The notes beneath the pieces were generated by a model. The model was not told where the DNA came from. It saw only the letters and a program-made list of their open reading frames with translations, and ran no database searches. Shown here in pieces: positions 34,246 through 42,915 of a stretch of 64,000 bases of DNA. Position 1 is the first letter of the stretch. Every line of letters starts with the position of its first letter. Source of the stretch: Streptomyces fradiae ATCC 10745 = DSM 40063 (GTDB taxonomy: Bacteria; Actinomycetota; Actinomycetes; Streptomycetales; Streptomycetaceae); the NCBI RefSeq assembly GCF_008704425.1, contig NZ_CP023696.1:1102501-1166500 (forward strand), given 5' to 3'. Both the position numbers and the translations under genes were made by a program.

Positions 34246-35151
34246 ATGGTCTCCGCTCCCCTTCCCCCCTCCGCCCGTGCGCGGCGCACCGCCCTGGCGG
34301 CCGCCGCCGTCAGCGTCGTCCTGTGGGCGTCGGCGTTCGTGTCGATCCGCAGCGCCGGGTCCGCGTACTCGCCGGGCGCGCTGGCGCTCGGGCGGCTGCT
34401 CGCCGCGTCGCTCACCCTGGGCTGCCTCCTGCTGGTGCGGCGCGAGGGGCTGCCGCCGCGCGCCGCCCGGCCGGGGATCGCGCTGTCGGGGCTGCTGTGG
34501 TTCGGGGCCTACATGGTGGCGCTCAACTGGGGGGAGCGGGAGGTCGACGCGGGGACGGCGGCGCTGGTGGTGAACATCGGCCCGGTGCTCATCGTGCTGC
34601 TGGGCGCCCGGTTCCTCGGCGAGGCGGCGCCGCCCCGGCTGGTGGCGGGGATGGCGGTGTCGTTCGCCGGGGCCGTCGCGGTCGGGCTGTCGGTGTCGGG
34701 CGGGGGGCGGGCGCCGGTCCTCGGCGTGGGCCTGTGCCTCCTCGCGGCGGCGGGGTACGCGGGCGGGGTGGTCGCGCAGAAGCCGGCGCTGCGGCACGCG
34801 AGCGCGCTCCAGGTGACCGGGTACGGGTGCCTCACCGGGACGGTGGCGTGCCTGCCGTTCGCCGGGGCGCTGGTCGAGGAGGCCGGGCGGGCGCCGCTGT
34901 CGGCGACGCTGAACATGGTCTACCTGGGGGTGTTCCCGACCGCACTGGCGTTCACCACGTGGGCATACGCACTGGCCCGTACGCCCGCCGGGCGGATGGG
35001 GGCGACGACGTACGCGGTGCCCGCGCTGGTGGTGCTGATGTCCTGGCCGGTGCTGGGCGAGGTGCCCGGCGCGCTGACGCTCGCGGGCGGGGCGCTGTGC
35101 CTGGCGGGGGTGGCGGTGTCGCGCTCCGGGCCCCGGACGCGGACCGCTTGA
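34246..35151 (+). CDS. EamA/DMT-family transporter
   Basis: 301 residues with ten hydrophobic helices in two EamA repeats (first ending near VSGGGRAP, second beginning LGVGLCLLAAAGYAGGVVAQ). Signature stretches LWASAFVSIRSAG and FTTWAYALARTPAGRMGATT are typical. Probably a metabolite or drug exporter in the plasma membrane. Substrate unknown. Follows the ArsR-like regulator in the same direction. Confidence 0.9.
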   Translation: MVSAPLPPSARARRTALAAAAVSVVLWASAFVSIRSAGSAYSPGALALGRLLAASLTLGCLLLVRREGLPPRAARPGIALSGLLWFGAYMVALNWGEREVDAGTAALVVNIGPVLIVLLGARFLGEAAPPRLVAGMAVSFAGAVAVGLSVSGGGRAPVLGVGLCLLAAAGYAGGVVAQKPALRHASALQVTGYGCLTGTVACLPFAGALVEEAGRAPLSATLNMVYLGVFPTALAFTTWAYALARTPAGRMGATTYAVPALVVLMSWPVLGEVPGALTLAGGALCLAGVAVSRSGPRTRTA

Positions 35152-35254
35152 GCGGTACGCGCGCCCGGGGCGGGGCGGACCGGGCGTCCGGAGTAGGGCG
35201 CCCCGGGCGAGCGGGGTGGGGCGGGGTGGGGCGGTGCGCCGGCCGGGCGGCGGG

Positions 35255-36337
35255 TCAGAAGACGACCAGGGCCCGGCCGCCCTTGCCGGCGAGCATGTTG
35301 GCGAACGCCTCGGGGATCTGGTCGAGGCCGATCCGGTCCGTGACCAGCGCGCCGAGGTCGAGGCGGCCCGCGCGGACGTGCCCGGCGATCACCGGCAGGT
35401 CGCGGGCCGGGTCGGAGTTGCCGTACACGCAGCCGGAGAGGGTGCGGCCCCAGTGGAAGATCTCCAGGGCGTTGAACACGACCTCCTGGTCCTTGCCGCC
35501 GATCCCGACGACCGTGGTGCGCCCGCCGCGCCGGGTGGAGTCCCACGCGGTACGGATGGTGGCGGCCCGGCCGACGCACTCCACGGCCACGTCGGCGCCC
35601 CGTCCACCGGTCAGCGCGCGGACCTCCCGCGCGGTCGTGGCGGAGGCGACGACGAAGTCGGTGGCGCCCGCGGCCTTCGCCAGGGCCTCCTTCTCCGGTG
35701 ACACGTCCACCGCGACGACGGGCCCCGCCCCGGCGATCCGGGCCGCCTGGAGCGCGGCCAGCCCGACCCCGCCCACGCCGACGACCACGACCGACTCGCC
35801 CCTGCGGACCCGCGCCGAGTGGTGCACGGCGCCGTAGCCGGTGAGCACGGCGCAGCCGAGGAGGGCCGCGTCGGTGAGGGGGACGCCCTCCGGCGCGGGC
35901 AGGACGCACCGGGCGGGGACCACCGTCTCCTCCGCGAAGGCGGCCACGTTCAGGCCGGGGTGCAGCTCCCTGCCGTCCTCGGTGACGGCGTGCGCGCGGC
36001 CGACGCCGGACAGGGCGTCGGCGCACAGCCAGACCTCGCCCGCGCGGCAGTGGTCGCAGACACCGCACGACGGCGCCCAGTTGAGGACGACGCCGTCGCC
36101 GGGCGCGACATGGGCGACGCCCTCCCCGACGGAGACGACGGTGCCCGCGCCCTCGTGGCCGAGGACGGCGGGGACGGGCACGCGCATCGTGCCGTCGGAC
36201 AGGGACAGGTCGGAGTGGCACACCCCGGCGGCGGCGAGGCGGACGCGGACCTCGCCGGGGCCCGGTTCGGGCAGGCGGATGCCGGTGATCTCCAGCGGAG
36301 AACCGACGGAGGGCAGGACGGCGGCGCGGACGACCAT
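35255..36337 (-). CDS. Zinc-dependent alcohol dehydrogenase
   Basis: 360 residues of the MDR/ADH family. Catalytic zinc ligands in GVCHSDLSL and LGHEGAG, structural zinc cysteines in SCGVCDHCRAGEVWLC, cofactor motif VVVVGVGGVGLAALQ followed by VVAVDVS (Asp favours NAD). It lies 148 bp downstream of the aldehyde dehydrogenase gene on the same strand. The two could oxidise an alcohol to the acid through the aldehyde. Probably under the TetR whose operator precedes the aldehyde dehydrogenase. Confidence 0.92.
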   Translation of the reverse strand: MVVRAAVLPSVGSPLEITGIRLPEPGPGEVRVRLAAAGVCHSDLSLSDGTMRVPVPAVLGHEGAGTVVSVGEGVAHVAPGDGVVLNWAPSCGVCDHCRAGEVWLCADALSGVGRAHAVTEDGRELHPGLNVAAFAEETVVPARCVLPAPEGVPLTDAALLGCAVLTGYGAVHHSARVRRGESVVVVGVGGVGLAALQAARIAGAGPVVAVDVSPEKEALAKAAGATDFVVASATTAREVRALTGGRGADVAVECVGRAATIRTAWDSTRRGGRTTVVGIGGKDQEVVFNALEIFHWGRTLSGCVYGNSDPARDLPVIAGHVRAGRLDLGALVTDRIGLDQIPEAFANMLAGKGGRALVVF

Positions 36338-36485
36338 CGGTTTCTCCCGACGACTGGTGGCGGTCAGGCCCGGAGCGGGCCGGTGGGCGGTACGGAGGGG
36401 GCCGGCGGGCGGGGCCGGGGCCCGAGCGGCGCCCGAGGGCCCTGGACGGTGACCCAGGCGCCGGGCGGTGCGGCGGGGCTCGCGG

Positions 36486-37877
36486 TCAGAACTGGAGGGA
36501 CTTGGTGTGGAGGTACTCGGCGAGGCCGTGGGCGCCCAGCTCGCGGCCGACGCCGGACTGCTTGTACCCGCCGAACGGGGCGAGCGGGTTGAACCGGCCG
36601 CCGTTGACGTCCACCTGCCCGGCGTCCATGCGGCGGGCGAAGGCGGCGGCGGCCTCCGGCTCGCCCCACACGGCCCCGGCCAGGCCGTAGACCGTGCCGT
36701 TGGCGATGCGCAGGGCGTCCTCCTCGTCCTCGTACCGCAGGAACGCCACCACCGGGCCGAAGATCTCCTCCTGGGCGATCGTCATGTCGGGGGTCACGTC
36801 GGCGAAGACGGTCGGCGCGACGTAGAAGCCGCGCTCCAGCGGCGGCCGGGGGCCGCCCGCGACGATCCGGGCGCCCTCGGCGACGCCCTTCTCGATGTAC
36901 GCGACGACGCGGTCCCGCTGGGCGGCGCTGACCAGCGGGCCGATCCGGTCGCCCGCCGGGTGCTTCGCGGCGGCCTCGGCGGCGAGGGCGACGGCCTCCT
37001 CGTACCGGTCCGCCCGCACGAGGACGCGGGTGAGGGCGTTGCAGCGCTGGCCGGAGTTGGACATGACGCTGGCGACGCTCCCGGCGACCGCCCTCGGCAG
37101 GTCGGCGCCGGGCAGGATCACGCTCGCGGACTTGCCGCCCAGCTCCAGGGCGACCCGCTTGACCGAGCCGCCCGCGGCGGCGCCGATCCGCCTGCCGACG
37201 GCGGTGGAGCCGGTGAAGGAGACCATGTCGACGCCGTCGTGGTCGACGAGCGCCTGCCCGGCGACGTGCCCGAGGCCGGTGACGACGTTGACGACGCCCG
37301 CCGGGAACCCGGCGGCGTGCGCGCACTCGGCGAACAGGCGCGCCGTCAGCGGGGTCTCCTCGGCCGGCTTGACGACGACGGTGCAGCCCGCCGCGAGGGC
37401 CGGGGCGACCTTGGCGACGATCTGGTGCAGCGGGTAGTTCCACGGCGTGATCGCGCCGACGACGCCGACCGGCTCCAGCAGCACCGTGGAATTGCCGATC
37501 CGCTCCTCGAACGCGTACGTGCGGAGGAGTTCGGCGTACGAGCCGGCCACCGTGACCGGCAGTCCGGCGTGCACGGCGTGGGCGAGCTTCGGCGGGGCGC
37601 CCAGCTCGGCGGTGACGGTCGCGGCGATCTCGTCCTGACGGGCGGCGAGCGCGTCGCGGAGGGCGGCCAGCCGGGCGGCGCGCTCCGCGGGCGGGGTGGC
37701 GGCCCAGCCGGGGAAGGCGGTCCGCGCGGCCCGCACGGCGGCGTCGACGTCGGCCGCCTCACCGGCCGGGACGGTGGCGAAGGGCTCCTCGGTCGCCGGG
37801 TTCACCACGGTGATGGTGCCGGTGCCGTCGGCGGGCCGCCACGCACCGCCGATGTACATCCCGTCGTGGACCTTCAT
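36486..37877 (-). CDS. Aldehyde dehydrogenase
   Basis: 463 residues, NAD(P)-dependent. Motifs: [31 protein letters not shown] (cofactor loop), [12 protein letters not shown] with the general base Glu, and [11 protein letters not shown] with the catalytic Cys. C-terminal [19 protein letters not shown] is typical. The start [11 protein letters not shown] has AAGGAGA upstream. A seventeen-base dyad 52 bp upstream matches the operator of the TetR at 32.4 kb. First gene of a probable operon with alcohol dehydrogenase. Confidence 0.94.
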   Translation of the reverse strand: MKVHDGMYIGGAWRPADGTGTITVVNPATEEPFATVPAGEAADVDAAVRAARTAFPGWAATPPAERAARLAALRDALAARQDEIAATVTAELGAPPKLAHAVHAGLPVTVAGSYAELLRTYAFEERIGNSTVLLEPVGVVGAITPWNYPLHQIVAKVAPALAAGCTVVVKPAEETPLTARLFAECAHAAGFPAGVVNVVTGLGHVAGQALVDHDGVDMVSFTGSTAVGRRIGAAAGGSVKRVALELGGKSASVILPGADLPRAVAGSVASVMSNSGQRCNALTRVLVRADRYEEAVALAAEAAAKHPAGDRIGPLVSAAQRDRVVAYIEKGVAEGARIVAGGPRPPLERGFYVAPTVFADVTPDMTIAQEEIFGPVVAFLRYEDEEDALRIANGTVYGLAGAVWGEPEAAAAFARRMDAGQVDVNGGRFNPLAPFGGYKQSGVGRELGAHGLAEYLHTKSLQF

Positions 37878-37928
37878 CGCTGTCTCCTTCGGCCTGCCGG
37901 CTGCGGTCGTCGTGCGCGTCGCCCACCA

Positions 37929-37945
37929 AACTAGCGGCGGTAGTT
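37929..37945. promoter_or_regulatory. TetR operator before aldehyde dehydrogenase
   Basis: AACTAGCGGCGGTAGTT, seven of eight pairs symmetric. Fifteen of seventeen bases equal the site between ACAD and TetR, giving the shared consensus AAYTAGCGGCGSTAGTT. Confidence 0.7.
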
Positions 37946-38275
37946 TTCCGCCGCCAGGGGTCGGCGCGTCACACTCCGCCGTCCGCCGCGGGGCGGGCGG
38001 GCGCCCGCGGGTGGCCACGATCCTGCCATCCGCCCCGCCCGGCGTCCGGCCCGGCCCACCCCGGCGTCCGGCCCACCCCGGCGTCCGGCCCCGCCCCGCG
38101 CGGACACCCGCCCGGCCGGGCGGGTGTCCGGCACTCCGGCGCGGCGGCACACCAGAGGCCGCCCGTCGGGGCGGCGGCACGGTCGGCGGGTACGCGCGCG
38201 GAACACCGCCGGCAGGCGCGGCGGCACGACCGGCGGGGGTGCAGGCGGCGCCACCGGCAGGCGCGGGCGCCCGCC

Positions 38276-38470
38276 TGCGCGGCACGACCGGCGGCGCGGG
38301 CGGCGTCCGGGCGGCGCGGTACGACCGGCAGCGCGGGCGGCGTCCGGGCGGCGCGGCACGACCGGCGGCACGGGCGGCGCGGTCCGGGCGGCGCGGCACG
38401 ACCGGCGGCACGGGCGGCGTCCGGGCGGCGCGGTACGACCGGCGGCCCAGGCGGCGCGGTCCGGGCGGCG
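38276..38470. repeat. Diverged 37-bp minisatellite
   Basis: Four to five units combining GCGCGG(C/T)ACGACCGGC with GGGCGGCGTCCGGGCG. It is the core of a 567-bp gene-free stretch (37946-38512) between aldehyde dehydrogenase and sortase genes. Other parts hold simpler CCGGCGTCCGGCCC repeats (38035-38095). Reading frames here are low-complexity shadows. Confidence 0.8.
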
Positions 38471-38512
38471 GGCGCACGCGCGGCGGACCCGCGTCAGGCG
38501 CGGGCCCGCCGG

Positions 38513-39355
38513 TCAGGCCCCCCGCGGACCGTCCGCCGGGATCGTGTCCGTGAGGTGGGCGAAGACCACGATGTTGGCGGCGTACCCCTTCTCCCTGTCG
38601 AAGGCGCCGCCGCAGGTCAGCAGGCGCAGCTCGGGGCGCGGGGCGGGCCCGTACACCTCCTTGTCCGGGAACCGCTCCTTGTCGAAGGTGCGCACGCGGT
38701 CGACGGTGAACACCGCGGTGACCCCGTCCTGACGGGTGATGCGGACGGTGTTGCCGGGCTTGAGCACGTCGAGGTTGAGGAACACGGCGGGGCCGGTGCG
38801 GGTGTCGCGGTGGCCGACCAGGATCGCGGTGCCCTTCTCGCCCGGCGTCGCGCCGTCCTCGTACCAGCCGGCCACCTTGGGGTTGTCGACCGGCGGGGAC
38901 GTCAGCCGGCCGCTGCCGTCGAGGCCGAGGCGGACCAGGGGCGCCTCGATGGTGATGGCCGGGACGGCGACCCGTACGGGCGGCGAGGCGGGCAGCGGCG
39001 CGGGGGACGGCCTGGCCGGCGGCTTCACCGACGGCCGCGGCGAGGGCTCCTTCGGCGCCGGGGGCCGCGCGGCGGGCCGGCCCGGTCCGGCCCCCTGCAC
39101 CGGCGGCCCCGCCTCCGCCGCCGCGCCACGGGCCGCCGGCCGGCCGGCCTTGGACTCGGTGGCGGGCGGCGGCGGGGTCACGGGCCCCGGCGGCGCCGCC
39201 GCCACCGCCGGGGCGGGCCCGGACGGGTCGCCGTCACGGGCCCACCAGACCCCGCAGGAGACGAGCGCCACCGCCACGACCAGCGTCCGGGTGAGACGGA
39301 GGAGGCGCCGCCGCCGGCGGGCGAACCGTGGATGCCGGGGCCTACGCGGCGCCAT
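38513..39355 (-). CDS. Class F sortase
   Basis: 280 residues. Arg-rich start, one transmembrane anchor (LVVAVALVSCGVWWA), a Pro/Ala/Lys-rich linker of about 90 residues, then the sortase barrel: catalytic His in AILVGHRDTRTGPAVF and catalytic Cys in LRLLTCGGAFD. The ending YAANIVVFAHL fits class F, the actinobacterial type. It transfers surface proteins to peptidoglycan or links them. The start ATG lies 14 bases inside the end of the upstream gene, a likely substrate or partner. Confidence 0.9.
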   Translation of the reverse strand: MAPRRPRHPRFARRRRRLLRLTRTLVVAVALVSCGVWWARDGDPSGPAPAVAAAPPGPVTPPPPATESKAGRPAARGAAAEAGPPVQGAGPGRPAARPPAPKEPSPRPSVKPPARPSPAPLPASPPVRVAVPAITIEAPLVRLGLDGSGRLTSPPVDNPKVAGWYEDGATPGEKGTAILVGHRDTRTGPAVFLNLDVLKPGNTVRITRQDGVTAVFTVDRVRTFDKERFPDKEVYGPAPRPELRLLTCGGAFDREKGYAANIVVFAHLTDTIPADGPRGA

Positions 39356-40001
39356 CGGCGCGACGGCGACGGCGGACGAGGACCACCCCGGCGGTACCCG
39401 CCAGGCCGGCCGCGAGCGCCGCTCCGACACCGAACGCCGGCGTCTCGTCGGCGGGCCCGGCGGCCGTGCCGCCGCCGCCCGCGCCCACTCCGCCGTGCGG
39501 GCCCTTGCCGTCGTAGTCCTGCTTCTCGCCCTTGTCCTTCTCGGTGTCCTTGCCCTTGTCCTTGTCGCCGTGCTTGTTCTTGTCGCCGTGGCCGTTCGGG
39601 CAGTCGACGCGGAAGACCTTCAGGTTGCCCGGCACGGTGGCGCCGGGGAAGGTCCAGGTGAGCCTGTACTGACCCTCGGGCAGCGTCAGTTCGGTGGTCT
39701 GGCCGGTGCCGGTCGGCGCCAGGTTGATGGCGCCCGTCAGCGTCGGGTCGCCGGTCTCCAGCGGCTGCGGGGTGATCGTGTACGTGACCTGCTGCAGGCC
39801 CGCGAAGTTGAAGGCGGCCAGGTAGAAGCGGCACACCTTGGACTCGCTGCGCTGGTCGAGCGGCGGGGTGTCGGTGTCGTGGATCGCGATGTCGCCGTTG
39901 TCGCCTGGTGCGGCGACGGCCGCCGGCGCACCGGCGAAGGCGATGCCGCCGAGGGCGAGTCCGGCGACGGCGGCGCGCAGGAGTGGTCGGGCTGCGGTCA
40001 T
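39342..40001 (-). CDS. Secreted wall protein, probable sortase partner
   Basis: 219 residues. Signal peptide (AAVAGLALGGIAFAGAPAAV, cleavage near AVAA), a beta-rich domain of about 110 residues with two cysteines (CRFYLAAFNF, FRVDCPN), a highly charged Lys/Asp linker (NKHGDKDKGKDTEKDKGEK), then Gly-rich, hydrophobic and RRRRR tail like a wall-sorting signal. No LPXTG or LAXTG is seen; the nearest sequence is PADETPAFG before the hydrophobic part. Gene overlap with the sortase suggests co-function. GGAGGAA precedes the ATG. Confidence 0.8.
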   Translation of the reverse strand: MTAARPLLRAAVAGLALGGIAFAGAPAAVAAPGDNGDIAIHDTDTPPLDQRSESKVCRFYLAAFNFAGLQQVTYTITPQPLETGDPTLTGAINLAPTGTGQTTELTLPEGQYRLTWTFPGATVPGNLKVFRVDCPNGHGDKNKHGDKDKGKDTEKDKGEKQDYDGKGPHGGVGAGGGGTAAGPADETPAFGVGAALAAGLAGTAGVVLVRRRRRADGAA

Positions 40002-40357
40002 GACGGGTTCCTCCGTGAGGATGTCGTACGGATCAACCGATAATCTGACTATCTGACACGGACTCGGCATATGGCGCATTGCGCGCGGCGCGGCGCAGGC
40101 GGTTCGCCCGGTCGGCCCAGAACGCCCGTCACTCCGGCTCCGGGGGCGCGGGCGGCGGCCCTCGAACCCCGAGGCCCCCTCCCCCGGAGCCGGGCATGGC
40201 ACCGTGGCCCCGGAAGGCCGCCCGAAGGCCGTGACACCGGCCCCGCGGACCGCGATCCGGCGCCCCCACCCCGGAACACCGACGCCCGGAACCGTGATCC
40301 GGAAGCCGCCACCCCTCAGGCCCGGACCCGCAGGCCCGAACCCTCAGGCCCGGACCT

Positions 40358-40460
40358 CGCAGACTTCGCCCCTCAGGCCCGAACCCCGCAGACACCGCCC
40401 CTCAGGCCCGAACCCCGCAGACACCGCCCCTCAGGCCCGAACCCCGCAGACCCCACACCG
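40358..40460. repeat. 29-bp tandem repeat, three full copies plus partial
   Basis: Unit CGCAGACACCGCCCCTCAGG plus CCCGAACCC starting at 40358, 40387, 40416 and partly 40445. It lies in the 677-bp stretch 40002-40678 between wall protein and hmgA. The rest holds related CCTCAGGCCCGGACC repeats and, at 40040-40070, an A/T-rich promoter region for the wall protein. No gene seen. Confidence 0.85.
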
Positions 40461-40617
40461 CAGGCCCCGCCGCGGGAACCAGGCCGGCGCCGGCTCCGTC
40501 CCATCACCCCGGCCCCACGCCCGGCTTCACCCCGCCACCCCCGCCGCACGCCCCCCGTCGCCCCCACCTCGGCGAGGCGGCGGCCCGAACGGAACGGACC
40601 CCGGAACCCCCACCCCG

Positions 40618-40660
40618 TTGACGCGGGACACCCCGGAATCCTACGGTCATCCATAGGATT
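40618..40660 (+). promoter_or_regulatory. hmgA promoter with overlapping dyad
   Basis: TTGACG (40618-40623) and TACGGT (40642-40647) are spaced by 18 bases, a good vegetative promoter. A perfect inverted repeat AATCCTA ... TAGGATT (40637-40643 and 40654-40660) covers the -10 box and expected start site, ideal for a repressor. The GntR gene downstream of hmgA is a candidate regulator; this is inference. Confidence 0.6.
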
Positions 40661-40678
40661 TCATGACAGGAGCGTGCG

Positions 40679-42013
40679 ATGGGCATGGGCGGCGCCGCAC
40701 AGGCGGACGAGCAGGCGAGGAAGACGGCCGAGAGCCTGGAGTACCTGACCGGCTTCGGCAACGAGCACCAGTCGGAGGCCGTCCCCGGCGCCCTCCCGGT
40801 GGGCCGGAACTCTCCGCAGCGGGCCCCCCTCGGGCTGTACGCGGAGCAGCTGAGCGGCAGCGCCTTCACCGAGCCGCGAACCCACAACCGCCGCTCGTGG
40901 CTGTACCGGGTCCGCCCCTCGGCGGCGCACCCGCCGTTCACCCGCGCGGACAACGGCGCGCTCCGCTCGGCACCCTTCACGGAGACGGTCCCCGACCCCA
41001 ACCGGCTGCGCTGGAACCCGCTGCCGGAGCCCGCGCCCGGCACGGACTGGCTGGCCGGCCTGTGGACGCTGGGCGGCAACGGCGACGTGACGCAGCGCAC
41101 CGGCATGGCCATACACCTCTATCACGCCAACGCCCCCATGGAGCGGGTGTTCAGCGACGCCGACGGCGAGCTGCTGATCGTCCCGGAGCGCGGCGGGCTG
41201 CTGCTCCGCACGGAGCTGGGCCTGCTGGCCGTGCGCCCCGGCGAGGTGGCGCTGGTCCCGCGCGGCGTCCGCTTCCGCGTACAGCTCCTGGACGGCACCG
41301 CGCGCGGCTACGTGTGCGAGAACTACGGGCAGCCCTTCCAGCTCCCCGACCTCGGCCCGATCGGCGCCAACGGCCTGGCCAACCCGCGCGACTTCCGGGC
41401 GCCGGTCGCCGCGTACGAGGACGTGGAGGGCCCGGTCGAGGTCGTCAACAAGTACTGCGGGAACCTGTGGCGGGCGACGTACGGCCACTCGCCGCTGGAC
41501 GTGGTCGCCTGGCACGGCAACTACGTGCCGTACGTCTACGACCTGCGGACCTTCAACGTCATCGGGACGATCAGCTACGACCACCCCGACCCGTCGATCT
41601 TCACGGTGCTGACGTCGCCGACCGACACGCCCGGTCTGGCCGGGGTCGACTTCGTCGTGTTCGCGCCGCGCTGGCTGGTGGGGGAGGACACGTTCCGGCC
41701 GCCGTACTTCCACCGGAACGTGATGAGCGAGTACATGGGCCTCATCGAGGGCGCGTACGACGCCAAGGCGGAGGGCTTCGTGCCCGGCGGCGGGTCGCTG
41801 CACAACATGATGTCGGCGCACGGCCCGGACCGGGAGACCTTCGACAGGGCGAGCGCCGCCGAGCTGGAGCCCCAGAAGATCGACGACGGGCTCGCGTTCA
41901 TGTTCGAGACGCGCTGGCCGCTGGCGGCGACCGGGCAGGCGGTGGACGCCGACCACCTGCAGCGCGGGTACGACGAGGTGTGGCAGGGTCTGGAGCGCCA
42001 CTTCCGCCCGTGA
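40679..42013 (+). CDS. hmgA: Homogentisate 1,2-dioxygenase
   Basis: 444 residues. Opens the ring of homogentisate in tyrosine and phenylalanine breakdown, giving maleylacetoacetate. Family motifs: [19 protein letters not shown] at the start, the cupin region [11 protein letters not shown], and iron ligands in [14 protein letters not shown] (His and Glu) and [10 protein letters not shown] (His). AGGAG lies six bases before the ATG. Other enzymes of the route are not in the window. A GntR-family gene follows in the same direction. Confidence 0.97.
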   Translation: MGMGGAAQADEQARKTAESLEYLTGFGNEHQSEAVPGALPVGRNSPQRAPLGLYAEQLSGSAFTEPRTHNRRSWLYRVRPSAAHPPFTRADNGALRSAPFTETVPDPNRLRWNPLPEPAPGTDWLAGLWTLGGNGDVTQRTGMAIHLYHANAPMERVFSDADGELLIVPERGGLLLRTELGLLAVRPGEVALVPRGVRFRVQLLDGTARGYVCENYGQPFQLPDLGPIGANGLANPRDFRAPVAAYEDVEGPVEVVNKYCGNLWRATYGHSPLDVVAWHGNYVPYVYDLRTFNVIGTISYDHPDPSIFTVLTSPTDTPGLAGVDFVVFAPRWLVGEDTFRPPYFHRNVMSEYMGLIEGAYDAKAEGFVPGGGSLHNMMSAHGPDRETFDRASAAELEPQKIDDGLAFMFETRWPLAATGQAVDADHLQRGYDEVWQGLERHFRP

Positions 42014-42061
42014 GTACGCCGCCGTAGGGTCGTACGCCGCACACCGCAGTACGGAGATGCC

Positions 42062-42811
42062 GTGTCCGCCTTCGCCCCCGACTCCCTGGTCCTGAACCGG
42101 AAGCTCCCCCTCTGGTACCAGGTGTCCCAGTCCCTGCGCGCCTCGATACTGGGACGCTCCCCGGACGCGTCGCTGCGGCTGCCCACCGAGGAGCAGCTCG
42201 CGGCGCACTACGGGGTGAGCGTGCTGACCATGCGGCAGGCGCTCAAGGAGCTGGAGCAGGAGGGCCTGATCAGCAGGCACCGGCGGCGCGGCACCTTCAT
42301 CGAGCCGGGCGCCCGGCGCAGCGCCCCGCGCCGGGTGCTCGGCTCGGTCGACGCGATCGTGGCGCAGCAGTCCGGTGAGCGGACGACGGTCCTCGGGCAC
42401 GGCGCGGCGGGGGTGCCCGGGGATCTGGCGGAGTACTTCCCCGGCGTGGCGGAGGTCGTCACGTACCGCAGGCTCCGCCGGGACGTGGAGACGGACGAGC
42501 CGACGAACTGGGCGGAGAACGCGGTCCGCCCGGAGCTGGCCGACCGGATCGACGTGGCCGACCTGGAGCGCTGGCCGATGACGAAGGTGCTGCGGGACAC
42601 GGTCGGGGTGCGCATCAGCCGGATCACCGACACGGTCGAGGCGCGGCTGGCCGACCCGGTGACGGCCGGGCTGCTGGACGTGCCGCTGCTGTCGCCGATC
42701 CTGCACTACACGGGCGTGACGTACGACGAGGACGGCCGGGTCGTGGACGTGGCCCGCATCCGCTACCGGGGCGACCGCTTCTCCTTCACGGTCACGGTCG
42801 AGGCGGACTGA
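42062..42811 (+). CDS. GntR regulator, HutC/UTRA type
   Basis: 249 residues. Winged helix at about 15-80 (LWYQVSQSLRASILG, LPTEEQLAAHYGVSVLTMRQ, KELEQEGLISRHRRRGTFIE) and a C-terminal UTRA ligand domain (about 95-245, ending VARIRYRGDRFSFTVTVEAD). Position right after hmgA suggests control of homogentisate or aromatic breakdown; the dyad over the hmgA promoter would be its site. GTG start after GGAGA. Confidence 0.85.
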   Translation: MSAFAPDSLVLNRKLPLWYQVSQSLRASILGRSPDASLRLPTEEQLAAHYGVSVLTMRQALKELEQEGLISRHRRRGTFIEPGARRSAPRRVLGSVDAIVAQQSGERTTVLGHGAAGVPGDLAEYFPGVAEVVTYRRLRRDVETDEPTNWAENAVRPELADRIDVADLERWPMTKVLRDTVGVRISRITDTVEARLADPVTAGLLDVPLLSPILHYTGVTYDEDGRVVDVARIRYRGDRFSFTVTVEAD

Positions 42812-42915
42812 CCCCGCCGCCCGGCGGGGTGGGACGTGGCGGAGCCGCGGCCGGGCGTGAGCGGGGGCCCGACGACGGGCCGAGGACGGGGACGGGCCGG
42901 AGAGCGGGCACTAGC

